From: Glycomyces artemisiae
GTDB lineage: Bacteria > Actinomycetota > Actinomycetes > Mycobacteriales > Micromonosporaceae
Direction: 5' to 3'
DNA length: 64,000 nt
Assembly: GCF_003002955.1 (NCBI RefSeq)
Contig: NZ_PVTJ01000008.1
Location: forward strand, 248,001 to 312,000
This document shows, piece after piece, positions 28,763 through 37,384 of the stretch. A program made the position numbers and the translations under genes. Position 1 is the first letter of the stretch; every line of letters begins with the position of its first letter. Below the pieces are notes generated by a model. That model was not told the DNA's origin and did no database searches. It saw nothing but the letters and a program-made list of their open reading frames with translations.

Positions 28763-29652
28763 CAGCCCTTGACCCCGGAGGTGGCGATGCCCTTGATGAG
28801 GAACTTCTGGAAGACCAGGAAGAACAGCACCACGGGGACGAGCGACAGCAGCGTCATCGCCATCATGCCGCCGTAGTTCGAGACGGCCTCGGTGTTGTTG
28901 TAGGACTGGAGGAGCCGCGGCAGCGGGAACTTCTCGATCTCGTGCAGGTAGATCAACGGGCCCATGAAGTCGTTCCAGGAGCCGATGAACGTGAAGATCG
29001 AGGAGGTCACGATCGCGGGGCGCAGCAGCGGCAGCATGATCGAGAAGAAGATGCGGAAGTGCCCGGCGCCGTCGATGGTCGCGGCCTGGTCGAGTTCGCG
29101 GGGGATGCCGCGCAGGAACTGGATGTACATGAACACGAAGAACGCGTCGAGGGCGAGGAACTTGCCGATGACGAGCGGGAAGATCGTGTTGACGACGTCG
29201 AGCTCGGAGAAGATCAGGTACTGCGGGATGAGCATGACCTGGCCGGGCAGCAGCAGTGTCGCGATGACGACGGCGAACATGGCCTTGCGCCCGGGGAACT
29301 CCAGGCGGCCCAGGGCGTAGGCGGTGATCGAGCAGGAGACGACGATGCCGATCACGGACAGGGCGGCGATGACGAACGAGTTCCAGAAGAACCGCCACAG
29401 GGGGACCCCGGCGAGGCCGTCGAAGGCGCTCGCGAAGTTCTCCCACGTGATCGTCGCGGGGATCGGCGACAGGTCGGTGATGATGTCCGCGTTGGGTTTG
29501 ATGGACGCGGTGAGGACCCAGAACGCCGGGTAGAGGACGACGACGAGGGACGCCAGGAGGCACAGGTGCCACAGGACGGAGCGGCCTTTTTCTCCGGCGG
29601 TGCGCTGGCGGCGGCCGACGACTCGGGGTTCGGTGGTTGCTTCAGCAGTCAT
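28762..29652 (-). CDS. Carbohydrate ABC permease, MalG/CUT1 type
   Basis: Inner-membrane permease of 296 residues, six helices. The cytoplasmic EAA loop is clear: ELDQAATIDGAGHFRIFFSI, then MLPLLRPA, which docks the ATPase. N-terminal charged tail then helix LCLLASLVVVLYPAFWVLTA. With the upstream permease and binding protein it forms a sugar importer whose place in a rhamnose operon points to L-rhamnose or rhamnose oligosaccharides. No ATPase gene is present; CUT1 systems in actinobacteria commonly share MsiK. Confidence 0.9.
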   Translation of the reverse strand: MTAEATTEPRVVGRRQRTAGEKGRSVLWHLCLLASLVVVLYPAFWVLTASIKPNADIITDLSPIPATITWENFASAFDGLAGVPLWRFFWNSFVIAALSVIGIVVSCSITAYALGRLEFPGRKAMFAVVIATLLLPGQVMLIPQYLIFSELDVVNTIFPLVIGKFLALDAFFVFMYIQFLRGIPRELDQAATIDGAGHFRIFFSIMLPLLRPAIVTSSIFTFIGSWNDFMGPLIYLHEIEKFPLPRLLQSYNNTEAVSNYGGMMAMTLLSLVPVVLFFLVFQKFLIKGIATSGVKG

Positions 29653-29719
29653 CAGCGTTCACTCCGGTTTGGGGAGAGGCGAGCGAAGCGAGCCGGTTGG
29701 GTGGGGCGACGGGTGTGGG

Positions 29720-30709
29720 TCATCGGTTGTCCTCCCCCGCGTAGTAGACGAGGTTCTTGGCGGCGCGGAACATGATGAGGGTGACCACGCCGACGGCGAG
29801 CACGAGCATCCACGCCCATGCGGACGCGTAGCCCATGCGCAGGTCGACGAAGGCCAGCGCGTAGATGCGCACGGTGTAGAAGAGCGTGGACCAGGCGGGG
29901 CCGCCCGCGGTGCCGCCGATGATGAAGGCGGGGCCGAACATCTGGAACGCGTGGACGGTCTCCATGAGCACGTTGAAGAAGATGACCGGGGAGAGCATGG
30001 GGATCGTGATGTGCACGAACCGGTGCCACTTGCCGGCGCCGTCGACTTCGGCGGCCTCGTAGAGCTCGCCGGGGACCTGGAGGAGCCCGGCCATGAAGAT
30101 GACCATGGGCGCGCCGAAGGTCCAGACGCTGAGGAGCACGAGCATGAGGATGGAGACGTCGGGGTTGCCGATGAACCCGCCGCCCTCCCAGCCGAAGAGG
30201 CTCATGAACTGGTCCTGGGGGCCGTCGGCGGCGAAGAGCGCCTTCCAGACCAGGGCCATGCCGACGCTCATGGCGATGAGCGAGGGCATGTAGAACGCGG
30301 CCCGGTAGAAGCCGATGCCGCGGCGCTTCTGGGTGAGGAGCATGGCGACGGCGAGGGACGCGAGGAGCTTCAGCGGGACGGCGAGGACGACGTACAGGAG
30401 CGTGACCTTGACGGCCCGCGCGAACATCGGGTCCTCGAACATGGCACGGTAGTTCTCGAAGCCGATGAAGTCGCCGCCGAGGACGAGGTGGTAGTCGGTG
30501 AACGAGAGGTACAGCGACCACAGCATGGGCCCGACGGTGAACACCAGCGAACCGATGATCCACGGGGTCATGAAGGTGTAGCCGGTGAGCAGTTCGCCGC
30601 GGCGGGAGAGGGAGGGGCGGCGCTTGGCGGCGCCCTTCTGCTTCTTCGCCTGCGCGGTGGCTCCGGCCTCGTCTGCCGCGGGCGGGGCCGCGGTCGGAGG
30701 AGCTGTCAC
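29720..30709 (-). CDS. Carbohydrate ABC permease, MalF/CUT1 type
   Basis: Inner-membrane permease of 329 residues with a Pro/Ala-rich and Lys-rich cytoplasmic N-terminus, six helices starting YTFMTPWIIGSLVFTVGPML, and the EAA loop GELYEAAEVDGAGKWHRFVH. Forms a heterodimer with the next permease. GTG 30709 has AAGGAACCTCACC upstream. It follows the binding-protein gene after a strong intercistronic hairpin and precedes the second permease by 67 bases. Confidence 0.9.
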   Translation of the reverse strand: MTAPPTAAPPAADEAGATAQAKKQKGAAKRRPSLSRRGELLTGYTFMTPWIIGSLVFTVGPMLWSLYLSFTDYHLVLGGDFIGFENYRAMFEDPMFARAVKVTLLYVVLAVPLKLLASLAVAMLLTQKRRGIGFYRAAFYMPSLIAMSVGMALVWKALFAADGPQDQFMSLFGWEGGGFIGNPDVSILMLVLLSVWTFGAPMVIFMAGLLQVPGELYEAAEVDGAGKWHRFVHITIPMLSPVIFFNVLMETVHAFQMFGPAFIIGGTAGGPAWSTLFYTVRIYALAFVDLRMGYASAWAWMLVLAVGVVTLIMFRAAKNLVYYAGEDNR

Positions 30710-30738
30710 GGTGAGGTTCCTTATCGGCGTTGGCTTTC

Positions 30739-30771
30739 GGGCCGCGCGACGAACGGGGCGCCGCGCGGCCC
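30739..30771 (-). terminator. Intercistronic hairpin between binding protein and permease
   Basis: 10-bp perfect stem, GGGCCGCGCG (30739-30748) with its complement (30762-30771), loop of 13, no T-run. Placed just after the binding-protein stop, it is of the kind that protects the upstream mRNA from 3' decay or partly ends transcription, giving more binding protein than permease. Confidence 0.65.
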
Positions 30772-30780
30772 TGGGAGGGA

Positions 30781-32076
30781 CTACTGCTCGGAGGCGAGGA
30801 GGGTCTCGGCCTCGGTGAAGAAGAGGTCGGCCGCTTCGGTGGTGGTCATGGCCGCGTACTGGACCTGCTGGTAGATCTCGCCGAACTTGACCTCGATGGC
30901 GCCGGTGGCGGCGGGCGGGGCGGGCGGCGGGGTCGTCAGGTACTCGGAGACGCTGGCCTCGTAGTCGAGGACGGCCTGCGCGTACTCGTCGAGCTCGACG
31001 TTCTCCAGGCCGGTGTTGGTGGCCGGGATGCCGCGGTTGGTGCCGAGGATCGCGATCGCCTCGGGGTCGCCGAGGAAGAAGTCGATGAACTTGGCGGCCG
31101 CCTCGGGCTGCTCGGTGGTGCCGGAGATGACCAGCTGCATCGAGGGCTTGAGGTAGAGGCCGAGGTTGCCGGGGTCGAGGCTCGGCGGGGCGGCGAGGGC
31201 GAGCGTGCCGCCGTTCTCGGCAACGGTCGGCGAGAAGCCGGGCATGAAGTTGTCCCAGCCGATCTCGGAGGCGAGGGCGTCCTGGACGAGGCCGTCCTCG
31301 GTCCATTCGATGGTGGTCTCGACCGGCGGGACGTTGCCCGCGGCGTACAGGTCCGCGGTGGTGGCCCACCACTCGGCGAGCTGCTCCTTGGTGAAGTTGA
31401 GGGCCTTGCCGTCCTCGGTGTAGAACGAGCCGCCCTGCTGGCGCAGCCACAGCTCCATGAAGTGGTACTGCCCGGCCCAGTCGCCGCCGCCCCACTTGCC
31501 CTCGCCGAGGGCGGGGGTGAGGGCGGCGATGTCGGCGCCGTACTGCTCCCAGGTGTAGCCGGGGGCGGGGGTGGCGATGCCGTGCTGCTCGAACCAGTCG
31601 GAGCGGTAGATCAGGCCGAGGGTGTTGCCCGCGGCCGGGACGGCGATGAGCTGGCCGTCGAGCTTGGCGGTGTCGAGGAAGCCCTCCCGGAAGTCGTCGG
31701 TCTTGACGACGCCTTCGAGCGGCAGGAGCATCCCGGCGCCGCCGAACTGGCGCAGGCGCGAGTAGTCCATCTGGAAGACGTCGGGCAGGTCGCGCGAGGC
31801 CATGCGGCCGGCCATGCCCTCCCAGTAGGTCGGGAAGTCGGCGAAGTTCGCCTTGACCTTGATGCCCTCGTTCTTCTGCTGGAACAGGTCGATGACCTGG
31901 TTGGTGAGGTCGGCGCGGGTCTCGTCGCCCCACCATTCGAAGCTGATCTCGATCGGGTCGTCGGCGGTGCCCGCGGGCCCGTCGTCGCCGCAGGCCGCGG
32001 CGGCGGCCAGCACGGCGGCGGCCGAGGCGCCCGTGAGGAGGGATCGGCGCCGCAGGCGGTGAGGATGGCGGATCAT
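30781..32076 (-). CDS. Sugar ABC transporter binding lipoprotein
   Basis: Extracellular solute-binding protein of 431 residues. Signal peptide with twin-arginine-like RRRSLLTG and lipobox AAAAC (lipid-attached C29), then mature domain starting GDDGPAGTADDPIEISFEWW, typical of CUT1 family 1 binding proteins. It would sit on the outer face of the membrane and deliver rhamnose (or a rhamnoside) to the two permeases. Its start ATG 32076 follows AGGAGCAATCAACG. It is flanked on both sides by stem-loops, which suggests a separately tuned expression level. Confidence 0.9.
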   Translation of the reverse strand: MIRHPHRLRRRSLLTGASAAAVLAAAAACGDDGPAGTADDPIEISFEWWGDETRADLTNQVIDLFQQKNEGIKVKANFADFPTYWEGMAGRMASRDLPDVFQMDYSRLRQFGGAGMLLPLEGVVKTDDFREGFLDTAKLDGQLIAVPAAGNTLGLIYRSDWFEQHGIATPAPGYTWEQYGADIAALTPALGEGKWGGGDWAGQYHFMELWLRQQGGSFYTEDGKALNFTKEQLAEWWATTADLYAAGNVPPVETTIEWTEDGLVQDALASEIGWDNFMPGFSPTVAENGGTLALAAPPSLDPGNLGLYLKPSMQLVISGTTEQPEAAAKFIDFFLGDPEAIAILGTNRGIPATNTGLENVELDEYAQAVLDYEASVSEYLTTPPPAPPAATGAIEVKFGEIYQQVQYAAMTTTEAADLFFTEAETLLASEQ

Positions 32077-32102
32077 CGTTGATTGCTCCTTCTGAAATGA
32101 GG

Positions 32103-32122
32103 GGTCCCGCCGAGGGCGGGCC
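32103..32122 (-). terminator. Stem-loop between rhaB and the binding-protein gene
   Basis: 6-bp GC stem (CCCGCC 32106-32111 with GGGCGG 32115-32120) extended by two pairs past a bulged base, loop of three, nine bases beyond the rhaB stop codon. Probably an attenuator or processing site rather than a full terminator, since the transport genes have no other obvious promoter. Confidence 0.5.
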
Positions 32123-32130
32123 TTCGGGAT

Positions 32131-33576
32131 CTATTGAGGCGGTCCCGACAGTCGTCGGGTGGCTTGCTCCCAGGGGTCTTGCGGCCCTTGGGGTTCGTGG
32201 CGCCTGGGCTGCGCGGAGGCGCGGGCCGCGGCGCGGCGGGCGTCGGGTCCGGGGCCGATGAGGCCGAGGGCCTGGGCCTGGACGAGGGCGTTGCCGAGGG
32301 CGGTGGCCTCGTCGGGTCCGGCGAGCACGGGGCGGCCGGTGGCGTCGGCGGTGAGCTGGCACAGGAGGGCGTTCTTGGAGCCGCCGCCGACGATGTGGAT
32401 CGTGTCGACCGCCCCGCCGGTGAGGGCTTCGAGGGCGTCGATCGCGCGGCGGTGCGCGAGCGCGAGGGAGTCGAGGATGCACGCGGCGATCTGGGCGGGG
32501 GTCTCGGGGACCGGCTGGCCGGTCTCGGCGCAGTAGGCGCGGAGGCGCTCGGGCATGTCGCCGGGGTCGGCGAAGCGGGGGTCGTCGGGGTCGACGACCG
32601 AGCGCAGGCGCTCCTCTTTTCCTGCGGCGTCGAGGAGGTCGGCGAGGTCGATGTCGTGGCCCCTGCGGCGCCAGGTGTCGACGGACTCGGAGAGGAGCCA
32701 GAGTCCGGCGACGTTGCGCAGGAAGCGGATCGTGCCGTCGGCGCCGCGCTCGTTGGTGAACCCGGCGTCGAGTGCCGCGGGGGTGGCGATCGGGGTGTCG
32801 CGTTCGGTGCCGACGAGGGACCAGGTGCCGCAGGAGATGTAGGCGGCGTTCGGGCCTTCGTAGGGGACGGCGGCGACGGCGGCGGCGGTGTCGTGGCTGG
32901 CGGTCGCGATCACCTGAGTGGCGGCGGCGAGGCCGGTGGCGTCGGCGATCTCGGGGAGGACCGGGCCGAGGACGGTGCCGGTGGGGGTGACCGGGCCGAG
33001 GAGGCCCAGGTCGATCCCGGCAGCGTCGGCGGCGGCTGCGGACCAGTCGCCGGTGGCGGGGTCGAGTAGCCCGGTAGTGGAGGCGTTCGTGGCCTCCCAG
33101 GCGGCCTCGCCGCTGAGCCAGTAGGTGAGCAGGTCGGGGACGAGGAGGGCGCGGTGGGCGCCGGGCGCGTCGGCGGTGAGCTGGAAGACGGTGTTGAACG
33201 GCTGCGGCTGGATGCCGGTGAGCGCGAACAGGGTCTCGGGGGTGGTGCGGGCGAGGACGTCGGCTTTAGCCTTGGCGCCGCGGGCGTCCCGGTAGCAGTA
33301 GGGGTTGGCGAGGAGGTGGCCGTCGGCGTCGAGGAGGCCGTAGTCGACGGCCCAGGAGTCCACGCCGATCGCGGCCGCCTCGCCGACGGCGCGCAGGCCG
33401 TCGAGAACGCCGGACCACAGGCCGAGGACGTCCCAGTACAGGCGCCCGCGGACCTGGACGGCGCGGTTGGGGAACCGGGCGGCCTCGGTGAGGCCGATCC
33501 GGTCCCCGTCCACGACGCGGGCGGCCATGACGCGTCCGGAGGACGCGCCGAGGTCGACGGCTGCCAGTACCGTCAC
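32131..33576 (-). CDS. rhaB: Rhamnulokinase
   Basis: FGGY-family sugar kinase of 481 residues that phosphorylates L-rhamnulose at C1. N-terminal phosphate-binding motif DLGASSGRV, GVDSWAVDYGLL substrate region, THDTAAAV-like segment SHDTAAAVAAVP and C-terminal HIVGGGSKNALLCQLTADAT support RhaB rather than xylulokinase. GTG 33576 overlaps the stop of the aldolase/dehydrogenase gene by 4 bases. Cytoplasmic step two of rhamnose breakdown. Confidence 0.9.
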   Translation of the reverse strand: MTVLAAVDLGASSGRVMAARVVDGDRIGLTEAARFPNRAVQVRGRLYWDVLGLWSGVLDGLRAVGEAAAIGVDSWAVDYGLLDADGHLLANPYCYRDARGAKAKADVLARTTPETLFALTGIQPQPFNTVFQLTADAPGAHRALLVPDLLTYWLSGEAAWEATNASTTGLLDPATGDWSAAAADAAGIDLGLLGPVTPTGTVLGPVLPEIADATGLAAATQVIATASHDTAAAVAAVPYEGPNAAYISCGTWSLVGTERDTPIATPAALDAGFTNERGADGTIRFLRNVAGLWLLSESVDTWRRRGHDIDLADLLDAAGKEERLRSVVDPDDPRFADPGDMPERLRAYCAETGQPVPETPAQIAACILDSLALAHRRAIDALEALTGGAVDTIHIVGGGSKNALLCQLTADATGRPVLAGPDEATALGNALVQAQALGLIGPGPDARRAAARASAQPRRHEPQGPQDPWEQATRRLSGPPQ

Positions 33577-35603
33577 CGCAGGAAGCCCTGCGGGTTGCCG
33601 GAGTCCACGGGGATGTGGACGCCGGTGGTCAGACCCAGGTCGGGGCCGACGAGCGCGTAGACGGCATCGGCGACCGAGGACGGGAGCACTTCGCGCTTGA
33701 GCAGGGTCCGGCCCGCGTAGTACTGGCCGAGCTCCTCTTCCTTGACGCCGTAGACGGCCGCGCGGTTCGCGCCCCACCCGGAGGCGAAGATGCCGGAGCC
33801 GCGCACGACGCCGTCGGGGTTGACGCCGTTGACGCGGATGCCGTGCTCCCCCAGCTCGGCGGCGAGGAGGCGCACCTGGTGTGCCTGGTCGGCCTTGGTC
33901 GCGGAGTACGCGATGTTGTTGGGGCCGGCGAACACCGAGTTCTTCGAGGCGATGTAGACGATGTCGCCGCCCAGGCCCTGCGCGATCATGAGGCGCGCGG
34001 CCTCGCGGGAGACGAGGAATGAGCCCTTCGCCATGACGTCGTGCTGGAGGTCCCAGTCCGCGGCCGTGGTGTCGAGCAGCGGCTTGGACAGGGAGAGCCC
34101 GGCGTTGTTGACGACGAGGTCGACGCCGCCGAACGCGAGCGCGGCCGCGTCCAATGCGGACTTGATCGCGCTTTCATCGGTGACGTTGCAGGACACCCCG
34201 ACCGCGACGTCGGCCGATCCGATCTCGGCCGCCGCGGCGGCAGCCTTTTCCGCGTCGAGGTCGGCGATCACGACGCAGGCGCCTTCGGCCGCGAGGCGCT
34301 CGGCCGTGGCCTTGCCGATGCCACCGGCCGCGCCGGTCACCAGCGCGACGCGCCCGGCGAGCGGCTTGGGCCTGGGGCGGCGCTGGAGCTTGACCTCTTC
34401 GAGGGACCAGTACTCGATGCGGAACTTCTCGGACTCGGCGATCGGCTCGTACGCGGAGACCGACTCGGCCCCGCGCATCACGTTGATCGCGTTGACGTAG
34501 AACTCCGCCGCGACGCGCGCGGTCTGCTTGTCGGCGCCGAAGGAGAACATGCCGATACCCGGGACCAGCACGATCGCCGGGTCCGCGCCGCGGATCGCCG
34601 GGGAGTCCTCGGTCGCATAGCGCTCGTAGTAGGCGCGGTACTCCTCGCGGTAGGCCGCGTGGCGCTCCTGGAGCTGCGCGATCACGTCCGCAAGGGGCGC
34701 GTCGGCGGCGGTCTCCAGGACCAGGGGCCGGACCTTGGTGCGCAGGAAGTGGTCCGGGCAGGAGGTGCCCAGGGCGGCCAGGCGCGGCATCTCGGCCGAG
34801 GCGAGGAAGTCGAGGACCTCCGGGGCGTCGGTGAAGTGCCCGACCTGCCGGTGGTCGGTCGAGGCGAGGCCGCGCACGACGGGCGCAAGGGCGGCGGCGC
34901 GCTCGCGGCGCTCGGCCTCTCCGAGCGGGGCCCACTGGGCGACCTTGTCGCCGAACGGGTCCGGCTTGCCGTGCTCAGCGAGGTAGGTCTCGCAGCCGCG
35001 GATGATCTCCAGGGAGTTCGCTTCGCACTCCTCGGAGGTCGCGCCCCAGGCGGTGATGCCGTGGCCGCCGAGGATGCAGCCGATCGCCTGCGGGTTCGCC
35101 TTCTTGATCGCGGCGATGTCCAGGCCCAGCTGGAAGCCGGGGCGGCGCCAGTCCACCCACACGACCCGGCCGCCGAAGCAGGCTTCGGTGAGCGCGGGCC
35201 CGTCGGCGGCGGTCGCGAACGCGATCCCGGAGTCGGGATGCAGGTGGTCCACATGTGCGGCGTCGACGAGGCCGTGCATCGCGGTGTCGATCGAGGGGGC
35301 GGCGCCGCCGCGGCCGTGGAGGCAGTAGTCGAACCGCTCGACCATGACGTCTTCGTCATCGACACCCGGGTAGGTGTCGACCATGGCGCGCAGGCGGTCC
35401 AGGCGCAGCACGGCGAGCCCGGACTCCTTGAGGGTGCCGAGGTCGCCGCCGGAGCCCTTGACCCACAGCAGCTCGACGTCCTCGCCGGTGACCGGATCGG
35501 TCTCGGCGCCCTTCGCGGAGGTGTTCCCGCCCGCGAAGTTCGTGTTCCGCTTGTCCGCCCCCAGGCGGTTCGAGCGGGTGATCAGGTCGTTGACAGCGCT
35601 CAC
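33573..35603 (-). CDS. Bifunctional rhamnulose-1-phosphate aldolase/short-chain dehydrogenase
   Basis: A 676-residue fusion. The N-terminal class II aldolase (about 1-400) carries the zinc-binding HVDHLH (117-122). The C-terminal short-chain dehydrogenase (about 415-676) has the NAD motif VTGAAGGIGKAT, NNAG, and the catalytic YSATK. It cleaves rhamnulose-1-phosphate to DHAP and L-lactaldehyde, and the second domain would oxidise lactaldehyde to lactate, so both ends of the reaction are in one chain. This RhaE/RhaW-type fusion is known from Bacillus and actinobacteria. The GTG start directly abuts the rhaI stop (TAAGTG). Confidence 0.9.
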   Translation of the reverse strand: MSAVNDLITRSNRLGADKRNTNFAGGNTSAKGAETDPVTGEDVELLWVKGSGGDLGTLKESGLAVLRLDRLRAMVDTYPGVDDEDVMVERFDYCLHGRGGAAPSIDTAMHGLVDAAHVDHLHPDSGIAFATAADGPALTEACFGGRVVWVDWRRPGFQLGLDIAAIKKANPQAIGCILGGHGITAWGATSEECEANSLEIIRGCETYLAEHGKPDPFGDKVAQWAPLGEAERRERAAALAPVVRGLASTDHRQVGHFTDAPEVLDFLASAEMPRLAALGTSCPDHFLRTKVRPLVLETAADAPLADVIAQLQERHAAYREEYRAYYERYATEDSPAIRGADPAIVLVPGIGMFSFGADKQTARVAAEFYVNAINVMRGAESVSAYEPIAESEKFRIEYWSLEEVKLQRRPRPKPLAGRVALVTGAAGGIGKATAERLAAEGACVVIADLDAEKAAAAAAEIGSADVAVGVSCNVTDESAIKSALDAAALAFGGVDLVVNNAGLSLSKPLLDTTAADWDLQHDVMAKGSFLVSREAARLMIAQGLGGDIVYIASKNSVFAGPNNIAYSATKADQAHQVRLLAAELGEHGIRVNGVNPDGVVRGSGIFASGWGANRAAVYGVKEEELGQYYAGRTLLKREVLPSSVADAVYALVGPDLGLTTGVHIPVDSGNPQGFLR

Positions 35604-36773
35604 TTACGCACCCCATCCGGCCTGGGCGCCGCCGACGCGGGCGGCCTTGATCTCCTCGGCGTACCCGGAGGCGGCGTACGCGGCCATGGGGTCTGCGGCG
35701 AGGCCCTTCTCGGCGCGGACCTCGGCCAGGAGCGGGCGCACGTCGGTGTTGTAGGCGTCCATGAGGACCGCGTTCGCGCCGAGCACGTCGCCGGCCTGCT
35801 GCGCGGCGGCGAGCGCGTCGTGGTCGACCAGGAGGGCCTTGGCGGTCGCCTCCTGCACGTTCATGATCGAGCGGATCTGGCCGGGGATCTTCGGCTCGAT
35901 GTTGTGGCACTGGTCGAGCATGTAGGCGATGCCCGAATCGGGGAGGAGGACGTCCTGGAGGGTGAGCTCGTGGAGGATCCGGAAGAGCTGGAACGGGTCG
36001 GCGGCGCCGACCATGAGGTCGTCGTCGGCGTAGAACCGGGAGTTGAAGTCGAAGCCGCCGAGCTTGCCTTCGCGCAGCAGGAACGCCACGATGAACTCGA
36101 TGTTGACGCCGGGCGCGTGGTGGCCGGTGTCGATGACGACGTGGGCCTTGGGGCCGAGCTTGAGGCAGTGCGCGTAGGCGGTGCCCCAGTCGGGGACGTC
36201 GGTGGTGTAGAACGACGGCTCGAACAGCTTGTATTCGAGCAGGAGCCGCTGGTGGTCGCCGAGGCGGGCGCAGACCTCGGCGAGGGACTCGGCGAGGCGG
36301 TCCTGGCGCCCGGAGATGGAGTCCTGGCCGGGGTAGTTGGTGCCGTCGGCGAACCAGAGCTTGAGGTCGGCCGCGCCGGTGGCGTCCATGATGTCGACGC
36401 ATTCGAGGAGGTGGTCGACGGCCTTGCGGCGGACCTTCGCGTCGGGGTGGCAGACCGAGCCGAGCATGTAGTCGTCGTCCTGGAACGTGTTCGAGTTGAT
36501 GGTCCCGATGCGCACGTTCAGGTCCGCGGCGTGGCGGGCGAGGTCGGCGTAGTCCTCGACCTTGTCCCAGGGGATGTGGAGGGCGACGGACCCGGCGGCG
36601 CCGGTGTACTTGTGGACCTGGGCGGCGTCGGCGAGCTTCTCGTACGGGTCGCGCGGGACGCCCTGCTGGGCGAAGACCTTGAAGCGGGTGCCGGAGTTCC
36701 CGAACGCCCAGGAGGGCATCTCGATGCTCTGGCCCGCGAGGACCTGCTTGGCGTACGGTGTGCGGTCGCTCAT
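35604..36773 (-). CDS. rhaI: L-rhamnose isomerase
   Basis: TIM-barrel isomerase of 389 residues, of the Pseudomonas/actinobacterial RhaI type rather than E. coli RhaA. Metal-binding and substrate residues lie in conserved segments LLLEYKLFEPSFY, HVVIDTGHHAPGVNIE, GFDFNSRFYADDDL and AYMLDQCHNIEPKI. Converts L-rhamnose to L-rhamnulose in the cytoplasm. Overlaps rhaM by 4 bases (ATGA) upstream and abuts the aldolase fusion downstream. Confidence 0.92.
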   Translation of the reverse strand: MSDRTPYAKQVLAGQSIEMPSWAFGNSGTRFKVFAQQGVPRDPYEKLADAAQVHKYTGAAGSVALHIPWDKVEDYADLARHAADLNVRIGTINSNTFQDDDYMLGSVCHPDAKVRRKAVDHLLECVDIMDATGAADLKLWFADGTNYPGQDSISGRQDRLAESLAEVCARLGDHQRLLLEYKLFEPSFYTTDVPDWGTAYAHCLKLGPKAHVVIDTGHHAPGVNIEFIVAFLLREGKLGGFDFNSRFYADDDLMVGAADPFQLFRILHELTLQDVLLPDSGIAYMLDQCHNIEPKIPGQIRSIMNVQEATAKALLVDHDALAAAQQAGDVLGANAVLMDAYNTDVRPLLAEVRAEKGLAADPMAAYAASGYAEEIKAARVGGAQAGWGA

Positions 36774-37150
36774 TTGCGGGCTCCTTCAGCGGCGGCGTCG
36801 GCCGCGGCCAGTTGGGTCTCCAGGTTGAACACTTCGGTGAGGACGTTGAACGCGTCGTCGGCGTGCGCGCCGCCGGTGCCCTCGAAGAACGGGGCCATCG
36901 ACTCCTGCCAGCGGGCGTTGACGTCGGTGCGGGCCATGGCCTCGCGGGCGGCGTCGAAGTCGGGGGTCTCCAGGTAGCCGACGAGGAGGCCGTCCTCGCC
37001 CAGGAACAGGGAGTAGTTCGTCCAGCCGGTCGCGGCGAGGGCGCGGAGCATGTCGGGCCACACGGCGGCGTGGCGCTCCTTGTACTCCTCGATGCGGTCG
37101 GGTCTGACGCGGAGGGTGAAGCACACGCGGGTGGGTGGCGCAGCGGTCAC
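36770..37150 (-). CDS. rhaM: L-rhamnose mutarotase
   Basis: A 126-residue RhaM-type dimeric alpha/beta-barrel protein: RVCFTLRVRPDRIEEYKERH, AVWPDMLRAL, TNYSLFL, GYLETPDFDAAREAMA and RWQESMAPFFE are typical; the conserved His and Tyr pair that moves the anomeric proton is present in the first and second segments. Interconverts alpha and beta L-rhamnose. GTG 37150 follows GGAGGAACCCC. First gene of the operon, with LacI-type dyads upstream. Confidence 0.9.
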   Translation of the reverse strand: MTAAPPTRVCFTLRVRPDRIEEYKERHAAVWPDMLRALAATGWTNYSLFLGEDGLLVGYLETPDFDAAREAMARTDVNARWQESMAPFFEGTGGAHADDAFNVLTEVFNLETQLAAADAAAEGARK

Positions 37151-37200
37151 GGGGTTCCTCCCAGGAGGGTGCGGGCTCCGGCGTGTGAACGCCGTGTTTT

Positions 37201-37334
37201 TGAATCGTTTCATGAACGGATTTCGATAACGTAGAACGGGAAGCAAGCGCTTGTCAAGCCGCGGCCGGGAAGAAATTCGAACACGGTTCGGTATATGCTC
37301 CTCAAGCTCGCCGTTCACGGTTGAACCGTTTCAA
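37201..37334. promoter_or_regulatory. LacI-type operators between rhaM and its regulator
   Basis: Three dyads lie in the 234-base divergent gap: TGAATCGTTTCA (37201-37212), CAAGCGCTTG (37244-37253) and TTGAACCGTTTCAA (37321-37334). The first and third share the half-site TGAA..TTCA and a CG centre, the hallmark of LacI/GalR operators; one lies near each gene. Looping between them is plausible. Confidence 0.65.
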
Positions 37335-37384
37335 TCGGCGGGCCGCCTGCACCCCCGCCCCCCGATAGACTCATTGAGGTGACC

